In this document: positions 39,121-47,600 of the stretch, in pieces
Layout of the letters: every line of letters begins with the position of its first letter
Numbering within the stretch: position 1 is the stretch's first letter
Program-made: the position numbers and the translations under genes
Assembly (NCBI RefSeq): GCF_000186865.1
Contig: NW_008705587.1
Span: 395,304 to 459,303 of the forward strand
Source of the DNA: Aureococcus anophagefferens
Taxonomy: Eukaryota; Sar; Pelagophyceae; Pelagomonadales; Pelagomonadaceae
Length of the DNA: 64,000 nt
Direction of reading: 5' to 3'
Notes under the pieces: model-generated
Seen by the model: only the letters and a program-made list of their open reading frames with translations
Told to the model about the DNA's origin: nothing
The model's database searches: none

Positions 39121-40415
39121 ATGGCGACCGCTTGCCTTTGCGGCGACCTCGGCGACGAGGAGATTGGCGCCGTGCCCGTCGTCGCGGAAGAGGCAAAGGA
39201 GGACCAGGTGAGTGACGCACCGGGCAGCCCCGTAGGCGGCCGCCTAGAAACGCCCCCGCGTAGGTTGGCGCCGTCATGGACTCCATGATGCTCGAACCCG
39301 TAGCGCCGGTCCCGCTGCCGGTGAAGATGGCGGCGCCGATCCCCAAGGGGCCCATCGCGCACAACGTTCTCGCCCACTCGAACGCGCACACGCTCCCGCG
39401 CCCCGTGGCCTACGACAACAAGTACGTGAACGTGAAGCGCGTCTTCAACACGCAGCCCGAGGTCATGGGCTTCGTCATCTGCGTCGGCGAGACCATCCAC
39501 GAGCGCATGCTCAAGAAGCCCATGATGACGATCCTCCTGTCCGTGCAGGCGGGCCTCCTGCTGTCCTTCGGCGTGCTCATGAGCTGCCAGGTCGGCGGCC
39601 GCTGGGGCAGCTCGACGGGCGTCAACAACTTCGTCTTCGCGGGCTTCGGCATCCCCTTCGGCCTCACGTTCATCGTCATGTGCCAGGGCGCGGAGCTCAT
39701 AACGGCCAACTACATGTTCTGCAGCTTCGCCGTCCTCGCCGCCGAGCCCGAGGATCGCCCGCGGCAGATCAAGGGCCTCCTCGGGAACTGGTTCTTCTGC
39801 TGGTGGTCGAACCTGCTCGGCGCCGTGCTCCACTTCGTCATGTTCGCCTGGTCCACGGGCCTCATAAAGAGCGTGCGCATCGGCGGCGACCTCTACAGCG
39901 ACCCGACCGACTCGCTCGAGCACGACCAGGTGCTGTGGTACAAGTCGAACCAGGACTTCCGCGACGACATGAACGGCGACCTCTGCAGCCGCTCCAACTA
40001 CGGCATGGCCAACCTCTGCAAAGTCGTCAAGGTCTGCCGCGCCAAGTGCACGGCCCACTTCACGACGTCCATCATCCGCGGCGCGGGCTGCAACTGGATG
40101 GTCTGCCTCGCGATCTGGCTCCAGATGATCGCGACGGAGCCCATCTCCAAATTCATCATGATTTGGCTCCCCATCGAGCTGTTTATCTCGTCCGGCTTCG
40201 ACCACCTCGTCGTCAACGAATTCCTCATCCCCGCGGGCATCATGGTCGGCGGCAAGTACTACGACGACCGCTGCAACTGGGGAAACGCGTTCTGGTTCAA
40301 CTTCGTGCCGGTGACCCTCGGCTCCATCGTCGGCGCCTGGTTTCTCGTCTTCCCCTTCTGGCTCATCAACAAGGACGGCTGGCGCGCGGGCCTCGAGCAG
40401 CAGAAGGCCATCTAG
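39121..40415 (+). CDS. Formate/nitrite transporter (FNT family)
   Basis: Exons 39121..39207 and 39264..40415 join in frame, giving 412 aa. The 56-bp intron has a strong donor (CAG|GTGAGT) and acceptor CGCGTAG. The body shows the FNT fold: GFVICVGETIHERMLKKPMM at the start, GIPFGLTFIVMCQGAELITA, NWFFCWWSNLLGAVLHFVMF, RGAGCNWMVCLAIWLQMIA, and GFDHLVVNEFLIPAGI, where the central pore His/Asn region lies. Members carry formate, nitrite or other small monovalent anions; a nitrite or formate role in plasma or plastid membrane is inferred. A ~60-residue insertion (GGDLYSDPTDSLEHDQVLWY onward) sits in one loop. Start at 39121 chosen; ATG 39031 is possible. Confidence 0.88.
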
Positions 40416-40606
40416 TGCCCCCGTCGGCTACACCGCCGGGGAAAGATCCACTCCCGACCCGTCGCCCGCGCGTCCGCCCAAAATTTGCACATACGCCGCG
40501 CGCCGCCACAGCCGTCGAGGATGCCGCGGCGCTCGCGACCTGGAGTGCGGACCTAAGAATCTCGCGCACATGGCCTGTATTAAGATCTAGGTCTCGACTC
40601 CTAACG

Positions 40607-40697
40607 CCGCGGCGACGACGCCAAGGCCAAGCACGACTCGCCCGCGCGCAAGCGCAGCATCTCGGGCTCGGGCGACGATGCGGCGTGAAGACTTAGG
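40607..40697 (+). pseudogene. Gene-tail fragment, copy 1 (truncated)
   Basis: 91 bp matching the right-hand part of the blocks at 41907 and 43253. The plus strand reads DDAKAKHDSPARKRSISGSG then DDAA and stop, then GACTTAGGCTATA, where the convergent MYND gene ends. It looks like the 3' end of an unrelated gene carried along in the duplication. Confidence 0.55.
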
Positions 40698-41768
40698 CTA
40701 TACTTGCGCGTCGAGGCGCGCGAGGTTCCTTATAGCATCCTCGTAGCCCTTGGCAGCGGCGCGCTCGAACCAGTACCTGGCTTTGCCGAGGTCGACTTCC
40801 GTGCCTGCTCCGTCCTTGTAACAGCAGCCAAGGCAAAACTCTCCAGAGGTAAGACCTTGATCCGCCGCGAGCGCGTAGTACCGGAACGCTTCTTCAAATT
40901 TCTCCTCAGAGTAAAGTGAAGTCCCTAAATTGGTTTGTCCGAACGCGTCGCCCCGATCTGCGGCCGTGCGATACAGCCGCTCCGCCTTCTTCTTGTCCAG
41001 CTTGACGCCACTTCCAGTCCGGTACAACCCCCCAAGCCGTGTCATCGCCCGCACATCTCCGAGCTCCACGGCGCGCCGGTAAATCTTCGCGGCTTTCTTG
41101 TCGGATTTCACGAGGCCGTAGAGACCGCGGCGGTACGCGGTTCCCAAAAACCTAATCGCTTCCGGCACCTCGTTCTCCACATGGCGACGAAGACGCGCGA
41201 GGTCTTCCGCATCGGTTTCTGCGTGCGGTATGCGACAGAGGGGACACGCGCCGGTGCCGATCTTGTCGAAGCACGATCGGCAGACCCTTCGGCAGCAACA
41301 GACGTGAAACACGTTCGTCGCATTCACGTCCCACTCATCGAGACAGATCGGGCACCGCGACCCGAGCCGCGCCGACAGCGGCTCCCGCTCCGGGTTCGCC
41401 TCCCGCAGGGCACGAGCAGCTTCGTGCTCCGCCGCGATGCGCGCGCGGACCTCGTCGGCGTGCGACCGCGGCGCGGGGCCGTAGAACACGTCCCGCGGCG
41501 GCGACGGCGGGGGCGTCGGCGCTTCCGCCCGCGCCGCCTCCGCCGCGCGCTCGGCTCGAATCTTCTTGCACGCCTTTCGGTGACCCCGGTCGCGCCAGTC
41601 GATGCGTTGGCATTCAGTCGAACAATACTGCGTAGTTCCGCACGGGCAGCTCAGTAAAGTTCTCGGTTTCGCCCCACAAATCGTGCACGTCAAACGCAGC
41701 TGTAGCGCTTTCGCCCGCGCCTTCTTCTCTTCGTATTCGCGCTGCTTCTCGACGTACTCGGCCTTCAT
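40698..41768 (-). CDS. MYND-RING-Sel1 repeat protein, copy 1
   Basis: 356 aa from ATG 41768 (MKAEYVEKQREYEEKKARAK); 28 more in-frame residues are possible. Domain order: a short coiled coil; a MYND zinc finger (CTICGAKPRTLLSCPC, CSTECQRIDWRDRGHRKAC); a Pro-rich linker (PTPPPSPPRDVFYGPAPRSH); a RING-like finger (CPICLDEW … CCCRRVCRSCFDKI … CPLC); then four to five Sel1 repeats (AIRFLGTAYRRGLYGLVKSD, and others of ~36 residues). RING suggests E3 ubiquitin ligase activity, MYND binds Pro-rich peptides and Sel1 is a scaffold. This copy has CPC in the MYND finger where copies 2 and 3 have CKGC, so one metal ligand is shifted. First of three tandem paralogues. Confidence 0.85.
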   Translation of the reverse strand: MKAEYVEKQREYEEKKARAKALQLRLTCTICGAKPRTLLSCPCGTTQYCSTECQRIDWRDRGHRKACKKIRAERAAEAARAEAPTPPPSPPRDVFYGPAPRSHADEVRARIAAEHEAARALREANPEREPLSARLGSRCPICLDEWDVNATNVFHVCCCRRVCRSCFDKIGTGACPLCRIPHAETDAEDLARLRRHVENEVPEAIRFLGTAYRRGLYGLVKSDKKAAKIYRRAVELGDVRAMTRLGGLYRTGSGVKLDKKKAERLYRTAADRGDAFGQTNLGTSLYSEEKFEEAFRYYALAADQGLTSGEFCLGCCYKDGAGTEVDLGKARYWFERAAAKGYEDAIRNLARLDAQV

Positions 41769-42091
41769 GATCGTTTTCGCGGCGGCGCGCGGGCGACAGT
41801 TTTGCCTCTCCACAAATTCGCTCCTGACCCTCGCACAGGCAAAATCGCTCAAAATCTTACCCCAGGCCAGCCCACCCCTAGACCATCACACCCATGCCGT
41901 CTCAATGCCCCCTCGGCGTCGTCGTCCTTGCGCCAGGCGGGCGTCGCGTTCAGGAACGCGAGACACCAGGCCGCGAAGGTCGGCGCGGAGAGGAACGCGG
42001 CGACGACGACGACGCCAAGGCCAAGCACGACTCGCCCGCGCGCAAGCGCAGCATCTCGGGCTCGGGCGACGACGCGGCATGAAGACTTAGG
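41769..42091. other. Spacer between MYND copies 1 and 2, including duplicated promoter block
   Basis: The left part is the promoter side of copy 1 and contains AGGCAAAATCGCTCAAAATC at about 41837-41856. The same block occurs at about 43192-43211 upstream of copy 2. The right part is the gene-tail block 2. Nothing else is seen. Confidence 0.5.
41907..42091 (+). pseudogene. Gene-tail fragment, copy 2
   Basis: 185 bp closely matching 43253-43440. One plus frame reads SSSLRQAGVAFRNARHQAAK, and the other ends KHDSPARKRSISGSGDDAA plus stop. Small in-dels of GAC triplets separate the copies. No good start codon for a full gene is present, so I treat it as a duplicated 3' gene fragment between MYND paralogues. 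Confidence 0.5.
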
Positions 42092-43147
42092 CTATACTCG
42101 CGCGTCGAGGCGCGCGAGGTTCTGTATAGCATTCTCGTGGCCCTTGGCAGCGGCGCGCTCGAACCAGTACCTGGCTTTGCCGAGGTCGACTTCCGTGCCT
42201 GCTCCGTCCATGTAACAGCAGCCAAGGCTATTCTCCGCATAGGTATAGCCTTGATTCGCCGAGAGCGCGTAGTACCGGACCGCCTCTTCAAATTTCTCCT
42301 CAGAATCAAGTAAAAACCCTAATCTGGATTGCCCGCACGCGTCGCCCCGATCTGCGGCCGCGCGATACAGCCGCTCCGCCTTCTTCTTGTCCAGCTTGAC
42401 GCCACTTCCATGCTCGTAAAACTCCCCAAGAAATACCATCGCCCGCACATTCCCGAGCTCCACGGCGCGCCGGTAAATCTTCGCTGCTTTCTTTTCGGAT
42501 TTCACGAGGCCCAACCAACCGCGTTTGTACACACTTCCCAAACACGTAATCGCTTCCGGCACCTCGTTCTCCACATGGCGGCGAAGACGCGCGAGTTCTT
42601 CCGCAATGTCCTTCGCGCGCGGTACACGACAGAGGGGACACGCGGTTTCGATCTTGTGCTCGCAGGTTAGGCAGACCATCCGGCAGCAACAGATGCGAAA
42701 CACGCCCGGAGAATTGACGTCCCAGTCCTCGAGGCAGATCGGGCACCGCGACCCGAGCCGTGCCGACGTCGGCTCCCGCTCCGGGTTCGCCTCGCGTCGC
42801 ACGCGGGCCGCCTCGTGCTCCGCCGCGATGCGCGCGCGGACCTCGTCGGCGTGCGACCGCGGCGCGGGGCCGTAGAACACGTCCCGCGGCGGCGACGGCG
42901 ACGGCGTCGGCGCTTCGGCCCGCGCCGCCTCCGCGGCCTGGATCTTCTTGCAGACCTTCCGGTGGCCCCGATCGCGCCAATCGATGCGTTGGCAGTCCGT
43001 CGAACAGTAGGCCGTCGTGCCGCACCCTTTGCACGCCTTCGCTTTGTCGGCGCCGCAGATCGTGCAGGTCTTGAGAGTGTCGAGTTTTTTGCCCCTCGCT
43101 CGGGCCATGCGAGTCTCATACTCCAACTTCTTCTCCTGCCACGACAT
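42092..43147 (-). CDS. MYND-RING-Sel1 repeat protein, copy 2
   Basis: 351 aa, starting MSWQEKKLEYETRMARARGK. Same domain order as copy 1: a MYND finger with canonical spacing (CTICGADKAKACKGCG, CSTDCQRIDWRDRGHRKVC), a Pro-rich linker, a RING-like finger (CPICLEDW … CCCRMVCLTCEHKI … CPLC), and Sel1 repeats (AITCLGSVYKRGWLGLVKSE, AMVFLGEFYEHGSGVKLDKK). It is much closer to copy 3 in the N-terminal 130 residues and promoter than to copy 1. This indicates a later duplication or gene conversion between 2 and 3. Probable cytosolic or nuclear scaffold/E3; substrate unknown. Confidence 0.85.
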   Translation of the reverse strand: MSWQEKKLEYETRMARARGKKLDTLKTCTICGADKAKACKGCGTTAYCSTDCQRIDWRDRGHRKVCKKIQAAEAARAEAPTPSPSPPRDVFYGPAPRSHADEVRARIAAEHEAARVRREANPEREPTSARLGSRCPICLEDWDVNSPGVFRICCCRMVCLTCEHKIETACPLCRVPRAKDIAEELARLRRHVENEVPEAITCLGSVYKRGWLGLVKSEKKAAKIYRRAVELGNVRAMVFLGEFYEHGSGVKLDKKKAERLYRAAADRGDACGQSRLGFLLDSEEKFEEAVRYYALSANQGYTYAENSLGCCYMDGAGTEVDLGKARYWFERAAAKGHENAIQNLARLDARV

Positions 43148-43252
43148 GACTCGGTGCGCGTCCTTGCGACGGCGTCCTCGTGAGCCTCAACAGGCAAAAT
43201 CGCTCAAAATCTTAGCCCCGGGCTAAGCCCACGCCTAGAGCGCTCATGTCGT

Positions 43253-43440
43253 TCTCCATGCCCCCCTCGGCGGCGTCGTCGTCCTTGCGCCAGGCGGCCC
43301 TCGCGTTCACGAACGCGAGGCACCAGACCGCGAAGGTCGGCGCGGAGAGGAACGCCGCGACGACGACGCCAAGGCCAAGCACGACTCGCCCGCGCGCAAG
43401 CGCAGCATCTCGGGCTCGGGCGACGACGCGGCGTGAAGAC
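43253..43440 (+). pseudogene. Gene-tail fragment, copy 3 (longest)
   Basis: 188 bp; the plus strand reads PSAASSSLRQAALAFTNARH, then after a frame change KHDSPARKRSISGSGDDAA and stop. It is tail-to-tail with MYND copy 3, exactly as in copies 1 and 2. An ATG at 43246 precedes it, but the two readable frames need an intron or shift to join. It may be the remains of the parent gene. Confidence 0.5.
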
Positions 43441-44505
43441 TTAGGCTATACTTGCGCGTCGGTCGAGGCGCGCGAGCTTCTTTCTAGCATCCTCGTCGCC
43501 CTTGGCAGCGGCGCGCTCGAACCAGTATCTGGCTTTGCCGAGGTCGACTTCCGTGCCTTTTCCATAATGGTAACAAATGCCAAGGTTGAGCTCTCCTTCG
43601 GTATAGCCTTGATCCGCCGCGAGCGCGTAGTACCGGAACGCTTCTTCGTATTTCTTCTCAGGACGAAGCAAATTCCCTAAGTCGTTTTGCGCGTCTGCGT
43701 CGCCCCGGTCCGCGGCCATGCGAAACAGCCGCTCCGCCTTCTTCTTGTCCAGCTTGACGCCTTCCCCATACAGGTACATTTCCCCCAGGAATACCATCGC
43801 GTCCACATCCCCGAGCTCCACGGCGCGCTTCCAAATCTTCGCGGCTTTCTTATCGGATTTCACGAGGCCGTACATACCTTCGCGGTACGCCTCTCCCAAA
43901 AACGAAATCGCTTCAGGCACTTCGTTCTCCACATGGCGGCGCAGACGCGCGAGGTCTTCCGCAAAACCTTCTGCGAGCGGTATCCGACAGAGGGGACACG
44001 CAGTTTCGATCTTGTCCTCGCACGATCGGCAGACCCTCCGGCAGCAACAGACGCGAATCACGTTCCCCTTATTCACGTCCCACTCCTCGAGACAGATCGG
44101 GCACCGCGACCCGTACCGCGCAGAAAGCGGCTCCCGCTCCGGGTTCGCCTCGCGCAGCACGCGGGCGGCCTCGTCCCGCTCGCGGAGGCGCGCGCGGACC
44201 TCGTCGGCGTGCGACCGCGGCGCGGGGCCGTAGAACACGTCCCGCGGCGGCGACGGCGGGGGCGTCGGCGCTTCGGCCCGCGCCGCCTCCGCGGCCTGGA
44301 TCTTCTTGCAGACCTTCCGGTGGCCCCGGTCGCGCCAGTCGATGCGTTGGCAGGCCGTCGAACAGTAGGCCGTCGTGCCGCAACCTTTGCACGCCTTCGC
44401 TTTGTCGGCGCCGCAGATCGTGCAGGTCTTGAGAGTGTCGAGTTTTTTGCCCCTCGCTCGGGCCATGCGATTCTCATACTCCAACTTCTTCTCCTGCCAC
44501 GACAT
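43441..44505 (-). CDS. MYND-RING-Sel1 repeat protein, copy 3
   Basis: 354 aa, starting MSWQEKKLEYENRMARARGK. The MYND finger (CTICGADKAKACKGCG, CSTACQRIDWRDRGHRKVC), linker and RING-like finger (CPICLEEW … CCCRRVCRSCEDKI … CPLC) are as in copy 2. Four to five Sel1 repeats follow (AISFLGEAYREGMYGLVKSD, AMVFLGEMYLYGEGVKLDKK, AQNDLGNLLRPEKKYEEAFR). The three copies differ mostly at solvent-type positions of the Sel1 repeats, while fingers and linker are nearly fixed. This suggests diversification of the binding surface. All three are on the same strand, ~1.35 kb apart. Confidence 0.85.
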   Translation of the reverse strand: MSWQEKKLEYENRMARARGKKLDTLKTCTICGADKAKACKGCGTTAYCSTACQRIDWRDRGHRKVCKKIQAAEAARAEAPTPPPSPPRDVFYGPAPRSHADEVRARLRERDEAARVLREANPEREPLSARYGSRCPICLEEWDVNKGNVIRVCCCRRVCRSCEDKIETACPLCRIPLAEGFAEDLARLRRHVENEVPEAISFLGEAYREGMYGLVKSDKKAAKIWKRAVELGDVDAMVFLGEMYLYGEGVKLDKKKAERLFRMAADRGDADAQNDLGNLLRPEKKYEEAFRYYALAADQGYTEGELNLGICYHYGKGTEVDLGKARYWFERAAAKGDEDARKKLARLDRRASIA

Positions 44506-44692
44506 GACTCGGTGCGCGTCCTTGCGACGGGGGCGTCGCCAACAAAAGCTCGGCTGATCGTGAGCTGCCGCCTTCCCGGATGCGTCCGTGCACGCGCTCG
44601 AGAGAAGCGGGAGTACATAGCGGGAACCCAGTATCGCTCGCGCATGAGCTCCGCCCGCGACGACCGCAACCTTACCCCCCCCCGCACCCGAG

Positions 44693-47600
44693 CTACTTCG
44701 GCCAGAACACCTCGAAGGCGAGGCCGTTGTCCCTGAGGGATGCGCGGATGCTGCCCTTCTCGATACAAAACTTGATGGCCTCGTGCCAGTGCTTGTTGAT
44801 GACGCGCCAGCCCGCCGTGCGGAGGAGACGGATGACCTTCTTCACGAGGAAGGGCGGGTCCTGCTTGATCGACATGAGCGTCATCGCGAGGATGAGGTCG
44901 CGCTGCATCTTCTGCTCCCGCGACAGCTCCAAAAGCAGCGCGCGCTCCTCCTCGGACATGCCCGGCTCGGGCAGGCCCGGCGGGCCGATCTTGTAGGTGT
45001 CGCCGAAGATGAACTGGCTGTACTTGTCGATGAACATGCCCGCGTCGCCCGCGGACGTGAAGCCGCGGAACCTGCGGCGGAGATCAACGCGCGTGGCCTC
45101 GCCCCTCGTCGCTCGAGGGGTTCGCTTCTAGTTTGAAGTCCCGCGGCGAGCTCCTCCGCGACGAGAGGAACTGGCTCGTCCAAAAATCGACTTCGATTCG
45201 ACCGAGCAGTCCGCGCCGCGCTCCTGGGACAGCGGCCGAAGTTTCGAGTCTGTGTTCCCCCGCGCCGCGCTCCACGTCTCCGACAGCAGCCGCTTCACGT
45301 CCTTGTGGAGCACCTGCAAAGAAACCAAATAGTCAATGTCTCGACGCAATTTCTTCCGCCATCCTTCGAGAACTCGACGAGAGCGATCGGCTCGTCCAAA
45401 AACGACTTCGATTTGATGAAGTTTCCCAAATCAGTGGTTGACTCGCACGCACACACCTCGCGGGCCTCGTGCATCTCGTCGTCGGACTCGATGAAGTCGC
45501 TCTCGTCCTCGGGCTCGGGCTCGGGCTCCTCGGGCTCGCCCTCGTCGCCCGCGTTGAGCGCGTCGACGGCCTCGGCGGCCTCGCGCTCCGTGCGCTCGAC
45601 CTCGGCGAGCGCGTCCGCGTAGGCCTTGGCCGCGAGCTTGAGCTCGGCGTCGCTGAGGCCGCGCTCGTCGAGCTTCGCCTCGGCGGCGGCGGCGGCGAGC
45701 TTCGCCTCGTCCGTCGCGGACTTGCGCGGCTCGCGGAGCGGCGGCAGCGGCCGCTGCCGGTCCGCGGGCGGCGCGCCGGCCACGGCGTCCGCGGGCGACC
45801 CGTCGGGCGACGGCGCGTGGTCGAGGGCCGGGAGCATGGGCCTGAAGGCCGACGACCCGAGGAGCGGCGCGGAGGACGAGCCGGCGAGGTCCGGCGGCGC
45901 GCCGTCGTCCGCGAGCGGCGCGAGCGACCGCGCCTTCGGCTCGGGCGACAGGAACTTGAGGGACCGGCGGCCCTCGGGGATGGGGCTCGGCATGGCGAGG
46001 CTCGTGAACTTGGACGGCGTCCGGCTCCCGCGCGCGCTGCCCGGCGCGACCTGCGCGTGCGACGAGTCGAGGCTCGACTCGTCGCTCGCGAGCGACCGGT
46101 TCGCGCCGAAGGACCTGGGCGGAACAGGGTGATTCAACAACGTGATTGGTCCGCGCGCGCGCGTTCCAGAACAAGCATCCGCGCTTCGAGAGCGCTCCGA
46201 GGGATGATCGCTCGCCCAAACATCAGCCGAAACGAGTGGGAAACGGTCGAGAGAGCAGCCTTTGGGAATTTCGCACCCTTTTCCCGCCCCGTGGCGGACT
46301 CGACGCTCAGGCGGTCGTCGTCCGTCGAGTCGCCGCCGTCGTCCTCGGAGCTCGACTGGTCGCCGTCGGCGTCGCTGCCGGCGTCCGACGAGCCCCGGCG
46401 CTTCTTCCTGGAGCCGCGCGCCTTCTTCTTCGACGACCGGCGGCCGGACGCGAGCGACGACGCGGAGCTCGCGCGCTGCGCGGCCTTGACGGCGGCGAGG
46501 GCGCCGCCGCCGGGGCCCTTGTCGCTGTTGGCGCGCTTGCGGCCCGAGTTGAGCGCCGCGGCGCGGCCGTCCTTGGAGCTCCGCTTCTGCCGCGAGCCGG
46601 GCCGTTTCTCCGACGCGCCGCTCCGCGCGGACGCGTCGCTCTTCCCCGCGTCGCTGCCGACGGACGGCGTCGGCGACTGGGACCGGAAGAGGGCGCTGAT
46701 CTTCGCGCTGAGCTCCGACGCCTCCTCCGACGGCTCGGGCCCCTTCTTCTTGCCGGTCTTCTTGTGGCCGCTGTCGCGGCGGCCGCGGCGCCGCGCGCTG
46801 CCCTTGTCGCTGCTCCGCGCGCTGCCCTGGTCGGAGCCCTCCTTCTCGGCGGCGGCGCCGGCCTTGGCGGAGTTGGCGTGCTGGAGCAGGATGTGGCCGC
46901 TCAGGCGCCGCAGGGCCTTGTCGCCCGCGCCGTCGCCGTCGAGCGACAGCGCGGGCACGGGCTTCTTCTTCGGCATCTTCGCGCGCATGTGCTCCGCCTC
47001 GACGAGGCCCGTCCACCAGGCCATGCCCGGCAGGATGACGGCGCTCACATCGCCGCCCGGCGGGTCCGTCGCCTCGGGGTCGAAGCGCGCGACGGCGAGC
47101 GGCGGGAACCGGCGCATGAGCGTCAGGAACTCGGGGAAGTCGACGATGCCGTCGCCGTTGAGGTCGAACTCGGCGAAGATGGCGCAGGCGTCGCGCGCGT
47201 CGACGGCCGTGCCCTTCTCCTTGATGTGGGCGCTGAGCTCGTGGAGCTCGAGGCCGCCGTCGCTGTTGACGTCGACGGCGTCGAAGACGCGCCGGTACGC
47301 CGCGACGGCCTCGCGGCTCAGGTGCTTGCCCGCCTCGGCGACGTGGGCCTTCGTCGGGTCGCTCTCGACGCGCAGCTTCGGCGCGCGCAGCTTGTGGAGC
47401 ATCTTCGCCGCCGCGCGCACGGCCGCGATGGCCGCGCGGCCGCTGCCCGCGCCGGACGACTTGCGTTTCCGCCGCTCGCGCGCGGCCGACACGGCGTAGC
47501 CGAGGCGCCACAGGGCGACGGCAACGTCCAGGGACCCGTCGGGCAGGATGGCCGACGCGGGCTTCTCCGGCGCCGGGTCCTCGACCGCGGCCGAGTTCGA

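Noticed and set aside
43246..43680. Plus-strand ORF of 144 codons covering gene-tail copy 3 and the end of MYND copy 3
   Set aside because: Its right half is antisense to the MYND gene, and the left half changes frame relative to the conserved tail ending.
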